From the IMG/VR virus record IMGVR_UViG_3300031885_000026, positions 1 to 49,192 of that record: DNA of 49,192 bases; one strand, 5' to 3'. Shown here piece after piece: positions 5,423 through 14,100 of the stretch. The DNA is from a virus. The translations under genes and the position numbers were made by a program. Within the stretch, counting starts at the first letter, position 1, and the number at the start of each line of letters is the position of its first letter. The notes under the pieces were generated by a model, which saw only the letters and a program-made list of their open reading frames with translations, made no database searches and had not been told where the DNA came from.

Positions 5423-7956
5423 GTATATTTGCCCACGTTCCAGAAGGTACTACGCTAAGGCCTGTACAAATAAAAGTGCTGTCTGAGGTAGAAGCCAATT
5501 GGAACAAGTACGACTGCTTTGTGGTCCCCGCTATGGTCGGATGCCATGCAGCTGGAGAGCGCGTGCTTATGTACGATGGTACAGTTAAGTATGTTGAGGA
5601 TGTTGTTATTGGCGACAAACTGATGGGACCAGACAGCAAACCAAGAAATGTTTTGAAATTATGTAGAGGCACAGACACCATGTATAAGGTAACTCCTGTT
5701 AAAGGAGACCCTATGATTGTAAATGGTGAGCATATACTAAGTTTCAAGATGACTCCGCACAAAGCTGGACAGGAGCATGTAATTAAAAACATGTCTGTTA
5801 ATGAGTATCTCAGGCTAACTAATAGTGCGACTAGATCGTGTAAACTCTGGAGAACTGGAGTAGAATTCAGTAATATAAAGTACATCCTACCTATAGATCC
5901 ATACATACTAGGCATATGGCTTGGCGATGGATCGTCTAGCCAGACGTCTATCACAACTATGGATGCAGAAGTTGTGGAAGCTTGGACTACTTGGTGTAAC
6001 AGCTTAGGACTAGTTGTTAGGGAGCACATAAAAGATAGCGGCGATAATTTAGCTAAAACTTACAGTGCAGTAACTCAAACTTTTATCGATGGAGGAAAGG
6101 CCACTAATGCTGGCGCTGCAGCTCTCAGAGATTTAGGTGTTCTGGATAATAAGCATATACCGCAACAGTATCTGTCAGCATCTAAAGAAGATAGACTTAA
6201 TTTGTTGGCCGGCCTACTGGACACAGATGGAAGTCTTGCTCATGGCGGATTTGACTTTATTCAAAAGAGAAAGAATATAGCTGATGGGATAGCATTCCTA
6301 GCTAGATCCGTAGGCTTGGCTGCCTATGTATCGGAGTGCAGAAAGGGATGCCAGACCGGATATGTCGGCACCTACTATAGGGTGTCTATATCAGGGCACT
6401 GCGACATAATTCCTACAAGAGTCAGACATAAGAAGTGCGGACCTAGGCTGCAAAAAAAGAGCGCGCTGGTCACTGGATTCAAAGTGGAAAAACTTGGCAC
6501 TGATAATTATTATGGCTGGAAAGTAGACGGGGACAATCTATACTTGATGCACGATTTCACTGTTACGCACAACTCAGGCAAGTCCGTCATAGCTATGACC
6601 ATCCTTCAGTGGCGCAAGTCTCTTAAGCAGATAGTGTCCATTGTCACGCCGCAAGTTATGCTGCAAGAGCAATATGGTGCCGACTTTCCAGATGTGGCTG
6701 TGCTGAAGGGTAAGAGCCGGTACGAGTGCTCGGAGTCTACTGACAAAGTTAAGTATACGTGCGAAGATACGCACGACATGTGCGAGAACTACTGCGAGTC
6801 TTGCCCATACCTGGCTGCCAAAAGCAAGGTGGATAGGGATGGAGCTGGCGTATTCAACTTCCATTCATTCCTATTTGGCAGCGCCGAGCCCGATACGCTG
6901 ATCGTAGATGAGGCTCACTGTATATTTGACGTACTATCCGACTACTACACTAAGCATATGTACAAGAGCCAGGATAACTATGGCAACGTGCAGACCATCG
7001 GCGATGCTATGATATTCCTTGAGAAAAAACTTAAAGATCTGCGGCCCCAACTGGCTCAATTGAAAAAAGATAAAAATCCGGAGGACGCTAAGGAGATACG
7101 GCAACTAAGCCGTGAAATAGCTAACCTTAATACCATAATTGGTGGCGTGCAAGCTAACCCCAAAGAGTTCTTCTTTGAGCGCAAAGATACCGAGTTCCGA
7201 CGCCAGCCGACTGAGGAGATTAACATCAAACCGCTGGATCTTGGTAACCTTAGCGCTGTGCTGTGGCCCAAGAAGGGTAAGGTTGTGCTGATGTCAGGAA
7301 CCATCAACTCGCTGGATATTCAGAAGCTGGGCCTAGGTATGCGCCGCGTGTTGACTATTGACTGCCCTAGCGCTATTGATCCTGGTCGTCGGCCTGTCGA
7401 GTTTATACCAGTAGCTAACATGAGTTACAAATATCAGGAAGTTAGTGTACCTATCATGGCCAAGTACCTACTCGCTCTGCTTGATAAGCATCCAGATGAG
7501 AAGGGTCTGATCCACGTGCCATACCAGTTGGCTGTTAAATTGCGTCCGCACCTGAAGCATAAGCGCCTAATGTGGCATGACAACAAGGATAAAGAGGATG
7601 CCTATAAAGCTTTCCGTGCAACTACCCAGCCGGCTGTCCTAGTGGCATCAGGCATGGCAGAGGGCGTGGATCTTCCATATGACGCAGGTCGATGGCAAGC
7701 TATCATCAAGATCCAGTACCCAAGCTTAGCTGATAACCTTATGAAATACTTCATGAACAGTGAGCCGTCGTGGTATTCCTGGCTAACGATCAGAACGCTG
7801 GTACAGCAGTGTGGTAGGATATGTCGAGGGCCGGATGACTATGGCGTGTCCTACATTTTGGATGTTGCTTTTGAAAACCTTCTTAGGTATAATAAAAGAC
7901 TGATGCCAAAGTATTTTCTTGACGCTTTACATATTCATAAGAGGCCTACAAAATGA
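5419..7956 (+). CDS. XPD/DinG-like SF2 helicase with Fe-S cysteines, interrupted by an intein
   Basis: 845-residue precursor. After removal of the intein (residues 42-385) the 501-residue mature protein reads AMVG-SGKS, rebuilding Walker A. Motif II is IVDEAHC (DEAH at 497-500). Between Walker A and DEAH lie five cysteines (C437, C448, C455, C459, C462), the position of the 4Fe-4S domain in XPD/Rad3/DinG helicases. Later motifs are MSGTI, ASGMAEGVDLP and QQCGRICRGPDD (about 796-807). The likely role is 5'-3' unwinding of branched or replicating DNA. Both ends overlap neighbours by 4 bp. A role as the main replicative helicase is inference, because no RepA/DnaB-type helicase is visible in the window. 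Confidence 0.85.
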   Translation: MSIFAHVPEGTTLRPVQIKVLSEVEANWNKYDCFVVPAMVGCHAAGERVLMYDGTVKYVEDVVIGDKLMGPDSKPRNVLKLCRGTDTMYKVTPVKGDPMIVNGEHILSFKMTPHKAGQEHVIKNMSVNEYLRLTNSATRSCKLWRTGVEFSNIKYILPIDPYILGIWLGDGSSSQTSITTMDAEVVEAWTTWCNSLGLVVREHIKDSGDNLAKTYSAVTQTFIDGGKATNAGAAALRDLGVLDNKHIPQQYLSASKEDRLNLLAGLLDTDGSLAHGGFDFIQKRKNIADGIAFLARSVGLAAYVSECRKGCQTGYVGTYYRVSISGHCDIIPTRVRHKKCGPRLQKKSALVTGFKVEKLGTDNYYGWKVDGDNLYLMHDFTVTHNSGKSVIAMTILQWRKSLKQIVSIVTPQVMLQEQYGADFPDVAVLKGKSRYECSESTDKVKYTCEDTHDMCENYCESCPYLAAKSKVDRDGAGVFNFHSFLFGSAEPDTLIVDEAHCIFDVLSDYYTKHMYKSQDNYGNVQTIGDAMIFLEKKLKDLRPQLAQLKKDKNPEDAKEIRQLSREIANLNTIIGGVQANPKEFFFERKDTEFRRQPTEEINIKPLDLGNLSAVLWPKKGKVVLMSGTINSLDIQKLGLGMRRVLTIDCPSAIDPGRRPVEFIPVANMSYKYQEVSVPIMAKYLLALLDKHPDEKGLIHVPYQLAVKLRPHLKHKRLMWHDNKDKEDAYKAFRATTQPAVLVASGMAEGVDLPYDAGRWQAIIKIQYPSLADNLMKYFMNSEPSWYSWLTIRTLVQQCGRICRGPDDYGVSYILDVAFENLLRYNKRLMPKYFLDALHIHKRPTK
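5542..6573 (+). mobile_element. LAGLIDADG intein in the helicase P-loop
   Basis: 344 residues. Block A begins with Cys (CHAAGERVLMYDG) and block B contains VNGEHIL with its conserved His. The DOD endonuclease motifs LGIWLGDGSS (residues 164-173) and LLAGLLDTDG (262-271) both keep their catalytic Asp. Blocks F/G end FTVTHN, followed by Ser as the first C-extein residue. All splicing residues (Cys1, His-Asn, +1 Ser) are present, so splicing and homing activity are both plausible. The site, inside the GxxxxGKS loop, is a typical conserved intein target. Codon use is AT-richer than in the exteins. Confidence 0.95.
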
Positions 7957-8663
7957 AACTTAAGTACGAGTACAAAAAGAAAAGCATCCTGTGCATTTCA
8001 GATATGCACGTTCCTTATCATCATCAGGATGCCTTCAAGTTTCTATCAGCGCTCAAGGATAAGTACAAGCCAGATCTTGTGGTATCTCTTGGGGACTTGG
8101 TGGATTGGCACTCTATTAGCTTTCACCCTAAAGATCCAGAACTGGCCGCAGCTGGTGGAGAACTTAAGCTCATTCGCAAGCATGTAGCTGTACTTGAAAA
8201 AGTATTTCCTTCAATGATTATCATAGGTTCTAATCACGGAGATCTCCCTCTGCGTAAGTTCAAAGACGCAGGCCTGCCTAAAGAACTGCTGCGAAACTAC
8301 AATGACATCTATGGTGTCAGCAAAGAGTGGAAGTTTGTTGACGATCTGACGCTGGTCGATGGCCAGGATATTGTGTACTTCACACACGGAATATCCAAGA
8401 ACGGTCTGAAGCTTGCTACCCAGCGTGGAATTAACGTGGTGCAAGGTCACCATCATACTGAGTTTAGGGTAGACTACGCCTCTAACCCTCGCAACTTAAT
8501 ATGGAGTCTGCAGACTGGCTGCCTTATTGACAAGGAGTCTTTAGCCTTTGGCTATGACAAGCTTAACTTACAGCGCCCTATTATCGGCACAGGCGGAATC
8601 TTTAAAGGATTTCCTACGCTGTTGCCAATGATTCTGAATAGTGAAGGAAGGTGGGTAAAATGA
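7953..8663 (+). CDS. Calcineurin-like metallophosphoesterase
   Basis: 236 residues with the metallophosphoesterase signature: SDMHVPYHH (D17, H19), SLGDLVDWH (G46-D48, D51), GSNHGDL (N94, H95), FTHG (H145) and GHHHTEF (H166-H168). It is a di-metal phosphoesterase acting on nucleotides, phosphoproteins or DNA ends. Phage members are frequently found in replication operons but their substrates are mostly unknown. The start overlaps the helicase stop (ATGA). Confidence 0.85.
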   Translation: MKLKYEYKKKSILCISDMHVPYHHQDAFKFLSALKDKYKPDLVVSLGDLVDWHSISFHPKDPELAAAGGELKLIRKHVAVLEKVFPSMIIIGSNHGDLPLRKFKDAGLPKELLRNYNDIYGVSKEWKFVDDLTLVDGQDIVYFTHGISKNGLKLATQRGINVVQGHHHTEFRVDYASNPRNLIWSLQTGCLIDKESLAFGYDKLNLQRPIIGTGGIFKGFPTLLPMILNSEGRWVK

Positions 8664-9283
8664 TTCAATACGTCGCGCTTGATATCGAGACCTCTGACCT
8701 AGTACCGCACCCTAACAATGTGCTCACACTGTCGCTGGTTGTTGACCCTGACGATGCCATACCTACTAATGAGTTGCCATGCCTGAACCTGCTGTTCTTG
8801 CATAAGCCCAGCACCACGTCGGACTTTGCACTGTCGATGAACAGGGATATATTCATGGCCCGAGCCCTAGTCTCCGGCTCTGATCCATGGTATGCAGCAT
8901 CAATGTTTGACATTGAGATTGCTCAGGACATCTTGGCTGACTATAAAGTAGTCAGTGGTTGGGATGAGGCTATACCTATGGTCAAGTCATTCATCAGCCA
9001 GCATGGCGTCAAGACTTTAGCTGGTAAGAATGTAGCCAGCTTTGATCTGCAGTTCATGCCGCCAGTTATTAAGAAGCTATTTAGTTCAAGGGTCTTGGAT
9101 ACTGGCAACATGTACGTGCGTTATGACGACACCAGAATACCGGACCAGGGCGAATGCCTTAGGCGCGCCCGACTTAACCATCTGATTACTCATGACGCAT
9201 ATGAGGATAACATCCAGACTGTGCTGCTTATCCGTAACTACTTTACGCAACAGGAGGTTCAAGATGGATTACGTAGCTTATGA
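8660..9283 (+). CDS. DnaQ-like DEDD 3'-5' exonuclease
   Basis: 207 residues. Exo I is ALDIET (D8, E10), Exo II is KNVASFDLQFM (D129) and Exo III is HDAYEDN (H178, D183), so it is DEDDh-like. It is separate from the exonuclease domain on the split polymerase, so the phage has two such activities. The ATG at 8660 overlaps the previous stop (ATGA) with AAGGAAGG eight bases upstream; a GTG nine bases earlier is less likely. Possible roles are RNA primer or DNA end trimming, or host DNA/RNA degradation. Confidence 0.8.
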   Translation: MIQYVALDIETSDLVPHPNNVLTLSLVVDPDDAIPTNELPCLNLLFLHKPSTTSDFALSMNRDIFMARALVSGSDPWYAASMFDIEIAQDILADYKVVSGWDEAIPMVKSFISQHGVKTLAGKNVASFDLQFMPPVIKKLFSSRVLDTGNMYVRYDDTRIPDQGECLRRARLNHLITHDAYEDNIQTVLLIRNYFTQQEVQDGLRSL

Positions 9284-9686
9284 AAACTGGGTCAACTCTC
9301 GATATCCAGCTGACCGTATACCAACCAGGGCTGCCAACCTAGCAGCTAACGCCGAGTTGATTAATGCGGTGCTCGGACTTAGCGGCGAGACTGGCGAGCT
9401 GGTCGATCTGGTTAAGAAGTGGACCTGCCATAATCAGCCGCGCAATGATATGAAGTTGTTGGCAGAGGCTGGCGATTTATTCCATTACTTCACAAGGGTT
9501 ATCCACTTGCTTGGATTCTCGCTGCCAGTGGTTATGGACCACAATCGCGAGAAGCTGCTGGCCCGCGATGCAGCTGAGCCTACTCGTTACATGAATGACG
9601 AGAAGCTGGTGGATGATCTCAATACAATCCTTCAGCTGCAACTGGACTACGCTAAGCAGCAAAAGGAGCAACAAGATGGCGTATGA
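9264..9686 (+). CDS. MazG-like nucleotide pyrophosphohydrolase
   Basis: 140 residues. The all-alpha NTP pyrophosphohydrolase motif is present: LSGETGELVDLVKKW (E42, E45, K51-K52) and LAEAGDLFHY (E68, D71), giving the metal-binding ExxE...ExxD pattern. Such phage enzymes hydrolyse (d)NTPs or alarmones and modulate host nucleotide pools. I start at the ATG preceded by AGGAGG (9252-9257); frame-open sequence further upstream is inside the exonuclease gene. The C-terminus is a Gln/Lys-rich helix not needed for the core. Confidence 0.75.
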   Translation: MDYVAYENWVNSRYPADRIPTRAANLAANAELINAVLGLSGETGELVDLVKKWTCHNQPRNDMKLLAEAGDLFHYFTRVIHLLGFSLPVVMDHNREKLLARDAAEPTRYMNDEKLVDDLNTILQLQLDYAKQQKEQQDGV

Positions 9687-9966
9687 GAGCATGGATCTTG
9701 GGTGTTTAATGTGTGGGTATAAGCATACCGACCTTATAGACCGCGCACATAGGGACGAATGGTTCACGTGTCCAGCTTGTAGCGAACAGTCCTTTCGCCG
9801 CATGCTGTCAGCACCCAACATCAGGACGTCAGACTCGGCCACATTCCTGGATGGTACACGCAAGTTCACAGGACTTAAGGAGCAGGTGGCCCTCAAGAAA
9901 GAGGCCAGGGCACAAGTGGCCGCTGAGAAGAGAGCTAAGTTAACTTTACATAAGGAGCAGAAATGA
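9676..9966 (+). CDS. FmdB-type zinc-ribbon protein, second copy
   Basis: 96 residues. CLMCGY and CPACSE form a CxxC...CxxC zinc ribbon in the first 40 residues, followed by SFRRMLSAPNI, a typical FmdB-like ending of the ribbon. The C-terminal half is a basic helix rich in Lys/Ala/Arg. The start has AAAGGAG at 9662-9668 and overlaps the MazG-like gene by 11 bp. It resembles the protein at 3058 in layout but keeps both Cys pairs. Role unknown; nucleic-acid contact through ribbon and basic tail is inference. Confidence 0.7.
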   Translation: MAYESMDLGCLMCGYKHTDLIDRAHRDEWFTCPACSEQSFRRMLSAPNIRTSDSATFLDGTRKFTGLKEQVALKKEARAQVAAEKRAKLTLHKEQK

Positions 9967-10319
9967 ATACACTTGACCACACCGGCCTGAAGCTGGCACT
10001 CAAGAACAAGTGGCTTAAGGTTAATGGTGAGTATGAGGTGCTAGACGCCATATACATACCCCTGCTGGAGTCCACACCAGCTAAAGCTAAAAAGCCCCTC
10101 ATTGTCAAGCTGGACGTTAGCGTCAACTTGTCTGATAGGTTCACAGCCTTTGTCGAATACCATCCATCTCTAAGAACCAAGGGTACGCTTAACGGCCCAA
10201 CCATACTGCACGGCAGTCACCAGGAACTGATCGAGTTCCGATTTATGGCTGATGAGGATATGGATCTTGGAGAGTTGCCCTGGATTGCCAAACTTATTAT
10301 TGCCAAAGTTCAAGCTTAA
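9963..10319 (+). CDS. Possible dUTPase-fold protein lacking catalytic residues
   Basis: 118 residues. The second half aligns by eye with the trimeric dUTPase core: a beta strand, then RTKGTLNGPTILHGSHQELI in place of the usual ...G.I..PGTIDsdYrGEI, then a strand, acidic turn, and PWIAKLIIAKV in place of ...G.riAQlvi. The catalytic Asp and Tyr of motif 3 are absent, so dUTP hydrolysis is not expected. Degenerate dUTPase-fold proteins acting as structural or regulatory factors are known. It overlaps the zinc-ribbon gene by 4 bp. An unrelated beta protein remains possible. Confidence 0.6.
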   Translation: MNTLDHTGLKLALKNKWLKVNGEYEVLDAIYIPLLESTPAKAKKPLIVKLDVSVNLSDRFTAFVEYHPSLRTKGTLNGPTILHGSHQELIEFRFMADEDMDLGELPWIAKLIIAKVQA

Positions 10320-10334
10320 TTCAAAGGAGACGAT

Positions 10335-10580
10335 ATGAATATTGATACGAGTACGCTGGAACAGTGGATGGAAGTACAGTTTCAATCACTTACAGCAGAA
10401 CAGAACAAACCAATTACTAGCGAAGCTCAGGCCTCCTTCTACCTCAAGTGTCAAGGAGCCATTGAGCTTCTTGTAGAGCTACAGAAGGCGGTCAGTCGTG
10501 CCAAGCAATATAGTGAGTCTGTCGGACAAGAGGAAGCAGAGGGCGGAGAGCCAGCGGGCGAAATCCTCGACATCAATTAG
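10335..10580 (+). CDS. Hypothetical small protein, last gene of the replication block
   Basis: 81 residues preceded by AAAGGAG with good spacing. A helical N-terminal half with hydrophobic spacing (IELLVELQKAV) is followed by a Glu/Gly-rich disordered tail. Family unknown. Its TAG ends where the convergent minus-strand gene stops, so the two operons meet tail to tail with no spacer and no obvious bidirectional terminator. Confidence 0.55.
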   Translation: MNIDTSTLEQWMEVQFQSLTAEQNKPITSEAQASFYLKCQGAIELLVELQKAVSRAKQYSESVGQEEAEGGEPAGEILDIN

Positions 10581-10728
10581 CCTAGATCAGAATCAGATTC
10601 GAAGTCTCGTTTCTTCAATTCAGGAATTACAGGAAGAACTCTTAGAACAGCGCCAGCTGCTTGATAGAGTTTTTCTTCTTTTGCGTAAGCACCACAGCAA
10701 GGACACTTCCTTAGATCGGGACGTTTGA
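10498..10728 (+). CDS. Possible overlapping coiled-coil ORF (GTG start)
   Basis: A 76-residue frame with a basic N-terminus and a convincing heptad stretch (IQELQEELLEQRQLLDRVF region). It overlaps the preceding gene by 83 bp and runs antisense to the minus-strand zinc-ribbon frame at 10577-10777. The GTG start has only a weak Shine-Dalgarno. Antisense frames of real genes can mimic coiled coils, and the opposite frame has a stronger motif, so this is the less likely of the two. Confidence 0.3.
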   Translation: MPSNIVSLSDKRKQRAESQRAKSSTSISLDQNQIRSLVSSIQELQEELLEQRQLLDRVFLLLRKHHSKDTSLDRDV

Positions 10729-10777
10729 AGTTGTCCACCACTAGCATGTACCCGCTGTAGCACTTCCTGCAAATCAT
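10577..10777 (-). CDS. Small zinc-ribbon-like protein
   Basis: 66 residues with CRKC at residues 3-6 and CPCCG about 20 residues later, a compact two-knuckle zinc ribbon, then a basic/hydrophobic C-terminus. Its ATG lies in TAATG at the end of the upstream acidic gene, which supports translation as the last gene of the late operon. It is antisense to a weaker plus-strand frame. Function unknown; it is the fifth small protein in the window with a clustered Cys pattern. Confidence 0.55.
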   Translation of the reverse strand: MICRKCYSGYMLVVDNFKRPDLRKCPCCGAYAKEEKLYQAAGAVLRVLPVIPELKKRDFESDSDLG

Positions 10778-10983
10778 TAATAAGATCCCTCAATATTAAA
10801 GGGTGGGCTAACGCGCTCCTCTTCATCGTCCTCTTCTGGCGTAGGCATCTTGGGCATCTTAGGTGGGATCTTAAGGCCATCAATGTCCTGTTGAGCTGGG
10901 TCTGAGCCAGGCATGCCGCCAACATACAGCTCGTCTAGGAGCTTGAGCAGGCTGCTACTTTTAGATCTGTCATCAGCGGCCAT
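10777..10983 (-). CDS. Small acidic Pro-rich protein
   Basis: 68 residues: a short helical N-terminal half (LLKLLDELYVGGMPG) and an acidic, proline-rich C-terminal half containing PPKMPKMPTPEEDDEEE. Family unknown. It lies in the distal part of the late operon after the ejection-type genes, with AAGGAA ahead of the ATG. Its stop overlaps the next ATG. Acidic Pro-rich small proteins at this position may be virion accessory or lysis-timing factors, but there is no direct evidence. Confidence 0.5.
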   Translation of the reverse strand: MAADDRSKSSSLLKLLDELYVGGMPGSDPAQQDIDGLKIPPKMPKMPTPEEDDEEERVSPPFNIEGSY

Positions 10984-10987
10984 GTTC

Positions 10988-11155
10988 TTATTCCTTGTTG
11001 AGGTGTTTCTTGACTAAGTCCAGGAACTCGTCATCAACCACGGTGTCTGTGTGTTCGACAACTTTAGTTGACACAAATAGAAGCAAGTCCTCTAGGGCGG
11101 CGGCGGTCAGTAGCTTCATTCCAAGTGCCAACAGGGTTTGTACTACAAAGCTCAT
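10988..11155 (-). CDS. Small helical protein, possibly membrane-associated
   Basis: 55 residues starting one base after the stop of the 1006-residue protein (TAATATG) and ending just before the next gene. The N-terminal 30 residues are hydrophobic and amphipathic (LLALGMKLLTAAALEDLLLF). The C-terminus DDEFLDLVKKHLNKE is charged. Small phage proteins with this hydrophobic-head and DDE.L..VKK tail pattern are frequent near structural or lysis genes; the role is unknown. The N-terminal segment has two acidic residues and is not a clean transmembrane helix. Confidence 0.55.
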   Translation of the reverse strand: MSFVVQTLLALGMKLLTAAALEDLLLFVSTKVVEHTDTVVDDEFLDLVKKHLNKE

Positions 11156-11156
11156 A

Positions 11157-14100
11157 TTAATCCTCAGGTTTATCTAGCACACCCGCACGTTGCAGGCGCT
11201 TGGTTGTTGCGTTGTACATACCGTAAGCTGGTATGAACGGAGCGGCGGCATTTAGTATCTTACCGCCAGCTTGCTGAATTCTAGCTGGCATCTCTTCCGG
11301 CTCTAACTCAGGCAAGTCTGTGACAGTCTTTACGCCTTCCTTGGCCATGTCATATCCTGCCTTGAGTAGCGGCGGTGGCTGAACCATCACGCCAAGCACA
11401 GGAGATATGTCCCTAAGTTTATCGCCAAAAAACAGTTTTGCTGTAGGAGGTAAGTCTTCTCTTTTATCTTTTAGCATGTAGTCGCCGGCGCTTAGTGCTG
11501 CCAATGGGAACAGGTATTTACGCACCATAGGGAATGCTGCGCCAAGCCCCTTCTTGTAGACCTCCTGCTCAATGTCGGAAGCTAGCGTCAGTGGGAACTT
11601 GGTGAAGGCTGTAAGCATAGACCCATACTCACGACCCAGCCGGCTCATGTCGGCATTAGTGTAGGAATATTGGTGCTTTATATTGTAGTGCTGGCGCAGT
11701 AGATCTCTGGCCTGCTCGACCTTTCCACTACTTAGGCCTCTCTCTATGCTGGACCGGATGCCTACCGGTATCTCAGCTAGCAGCTTCAGTGCTTTGGGGT
11801 TACCCTTCTGCACATCTGCCAACACCCTGTCCGCCATATGCATAGTCCAGGTACGGTTAACTTTGTCAGCTTCGCTATACAGGTGCATTAGGTTCTGTGC
11901 GAACTTGTCATAGCCGCGCAGTCCCTTAACAAAGGCATCAGGTATGCCCGACTCTTTAAGGCCCTGTACAATAGCTTCAGTAGACGGACTCTTCATAGGT
12001 CCCTCATTAGCTAGGCCAATCACGTTGGGGTCGGCACCCTTCCAGCCTTTGGTCATGAGGTCCTTGAAGCTTAGCGCAGTAATCTTAGCGGCATATGGCT
12101 CGCCGGCAATGGACGCAATGTCGGTGGATCCTGACATCACCGGCTGCGTTAAGTTACGCATAGCTGAATATGGATTTAAATTCAATAAGTTATGGTACAT
12201 ATTGCCCATAGACCACGGCACAAACTCAGGAGCCATGCGCTGCATAAAGCCTTGCATCTTGCCAATCGGCGTCTTGGCGTCGTCCATAGTGCGTTGGCCT
12301 ATCAGTCGCCACTGGCTAGCCTTTTCTTGGAAGCGGGCCTTTGTGGCGGACGGAGCGCCCATCAGGTTCTCATATATATTCTGGAAGTACTCAGCGGTCT
12401 TGGGCATACCCAGCGTCCTGGCTGACTCAATCTGAGCACTCAGGCGCGCCATTGGCACTTGATATAGGCCGGCCTTCATGTTGCCGTTGATATAGTTGGC
12501 CATCATTTGTGGTATGTCACGGTTGACTAGGTAAGGAGGTATATCGTGGTCGCGACCAAAAGCAGCAGACGCCTCCAACGTTTTGGTTGCGCCTCGCTCC
12601 TCAGACTTGCGCACCAGTTGATTGGTAATAAACTGCTTAACTTCCTGGCGAGTAGAGTCCGGACCCAGCTCCAGGCCATACTCTTTACCCAAATAGCGCA
12701 TGCCATCCCAGAAGTGCTTCTGCTCTTTGTCTGACATGTTGCCGTCGAACAGACGATCAGCGGCGCGATCTAGCTTCAGGCGCATTGTATCCGTGTCCAT
12801 CATGGAGCGTGGCAGATACACCGACTGCTTGCCGTATGGCTGAAACTCTTGTATATTTAAACCATACTCTTTATTTAACGCGTCTTTGGCAGTTTTGAAA
12901 TAGTTAACAATATCCTCCTCGACACTACCTTTCTTGTATTTACCTTGAGTTACTCGCTGATACACGTCTCGGCTGAAGTCATCAAAATTATTATACTTAC
13001 CAGGCGTGCGCTTATTGGCCTCAGCCATAGCTGTGTACATCTTGCTCTCAACATCCAAGGCCTTCTGCAGGAATGGTCTGGCGCCAGACGCCAGCTTGTT
13101 CTCGGCCTCGATAGCTCCCATGATGGACCCTGTGAAATCTGATCCGTACTTAGCGTCCACGCGCTGGGCGTTGAAGTTGGCAGGGCGTAGCCATGACATG
13201 AATCCCTGCACTGGATCCGACTCATTGACGCGCAGTTTGTTCATGAACTCTGACTTAGTTTCGCGAGCTGCTTGTAAAAATGCCTGTGTATTCCGGTACT
13301 CAGCATATAGTTTCTTCTGCATGTCTGGCGAGAACTGACTCATATTTTTTTGAAAGTCTTCAAGGTTATCAACAGCTCGCTCCATTATCTTGGCAGCTCT
13401 GGAATTTTGCTTGCCCTCTGTGCGAGTAAAGGCAGCCTCGACAGTTTCGGGAGCCTTATTAAGCTTTAATTGGTATTGCATAAATAAAGGATCTTGGCCT
13501 TTGATAGCCTCATCCAAGTTGTCAGGTATGGAGTCTAGGATCTTGTGGGCCTTAGGTGCCAACTCTGGCAAATCATTAATCACGGCGGTCGACGCCTTGG
13601 GTCCTAGTAGTGCAGACACGCCCTTAACAACGCCATGCAACGTTCCGCCAACTGCGGCACCAACTCCGGCACCGACTGCGGTCTGTGCTAGTTGCTCTTT
13701 AACATCTCCCTCAGCCCCACCGAATCCGCCAAGTGCTCCAGCAGCTGCGCCCGCCCTAACAGCCGCGCCTAGAGTCTTGCCTCCAGCTAACCATCCAGCT
13801 CCAGGCAGTGCCAGCCCTGCGGCCAATCCCGACGCCATGAAGGTCTTTGGGTTAGCCTTCTCAGCGGCGGCATATTTAGCGCGGGCCTCGTCGCGAGATC
13901 TAGTATATATCTCTGAGAAACTTTGAGTATCGCCATTAGCTTTATGAGCCAGGGCTTCGGACAGGCCGGTCAGTTCGTCTGCAGTATTAAACAACACGCC
14001 CTGAGCAGCACCACGCAAAGCTGATTCAGTATAACTAACTGATCCGGCTGAGGGCTGTCCAGGACCTATGTCCGCTAATGGATCTCCATAAGATTCCGCA

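Noticed and set aside
5391-6029. 212-residue minus-strand frame opposite the intein
   Set aside because: No recognisable motif; lies opposite clear intein coding sequence with all splicing residues.
11944-12435. 163-residue plus-strand frame inside the ejection-type gene
   Set aside because: Antisense to a continuous 1006-residue frame and lacking a ribosome site.
13390-13926. 178-residue plus-strand frame rich in Ala/Pro
   Set aside because: Mirror of the Gly/Ala-rich segment of the opposite strand; low complexity typical of shadow frames.
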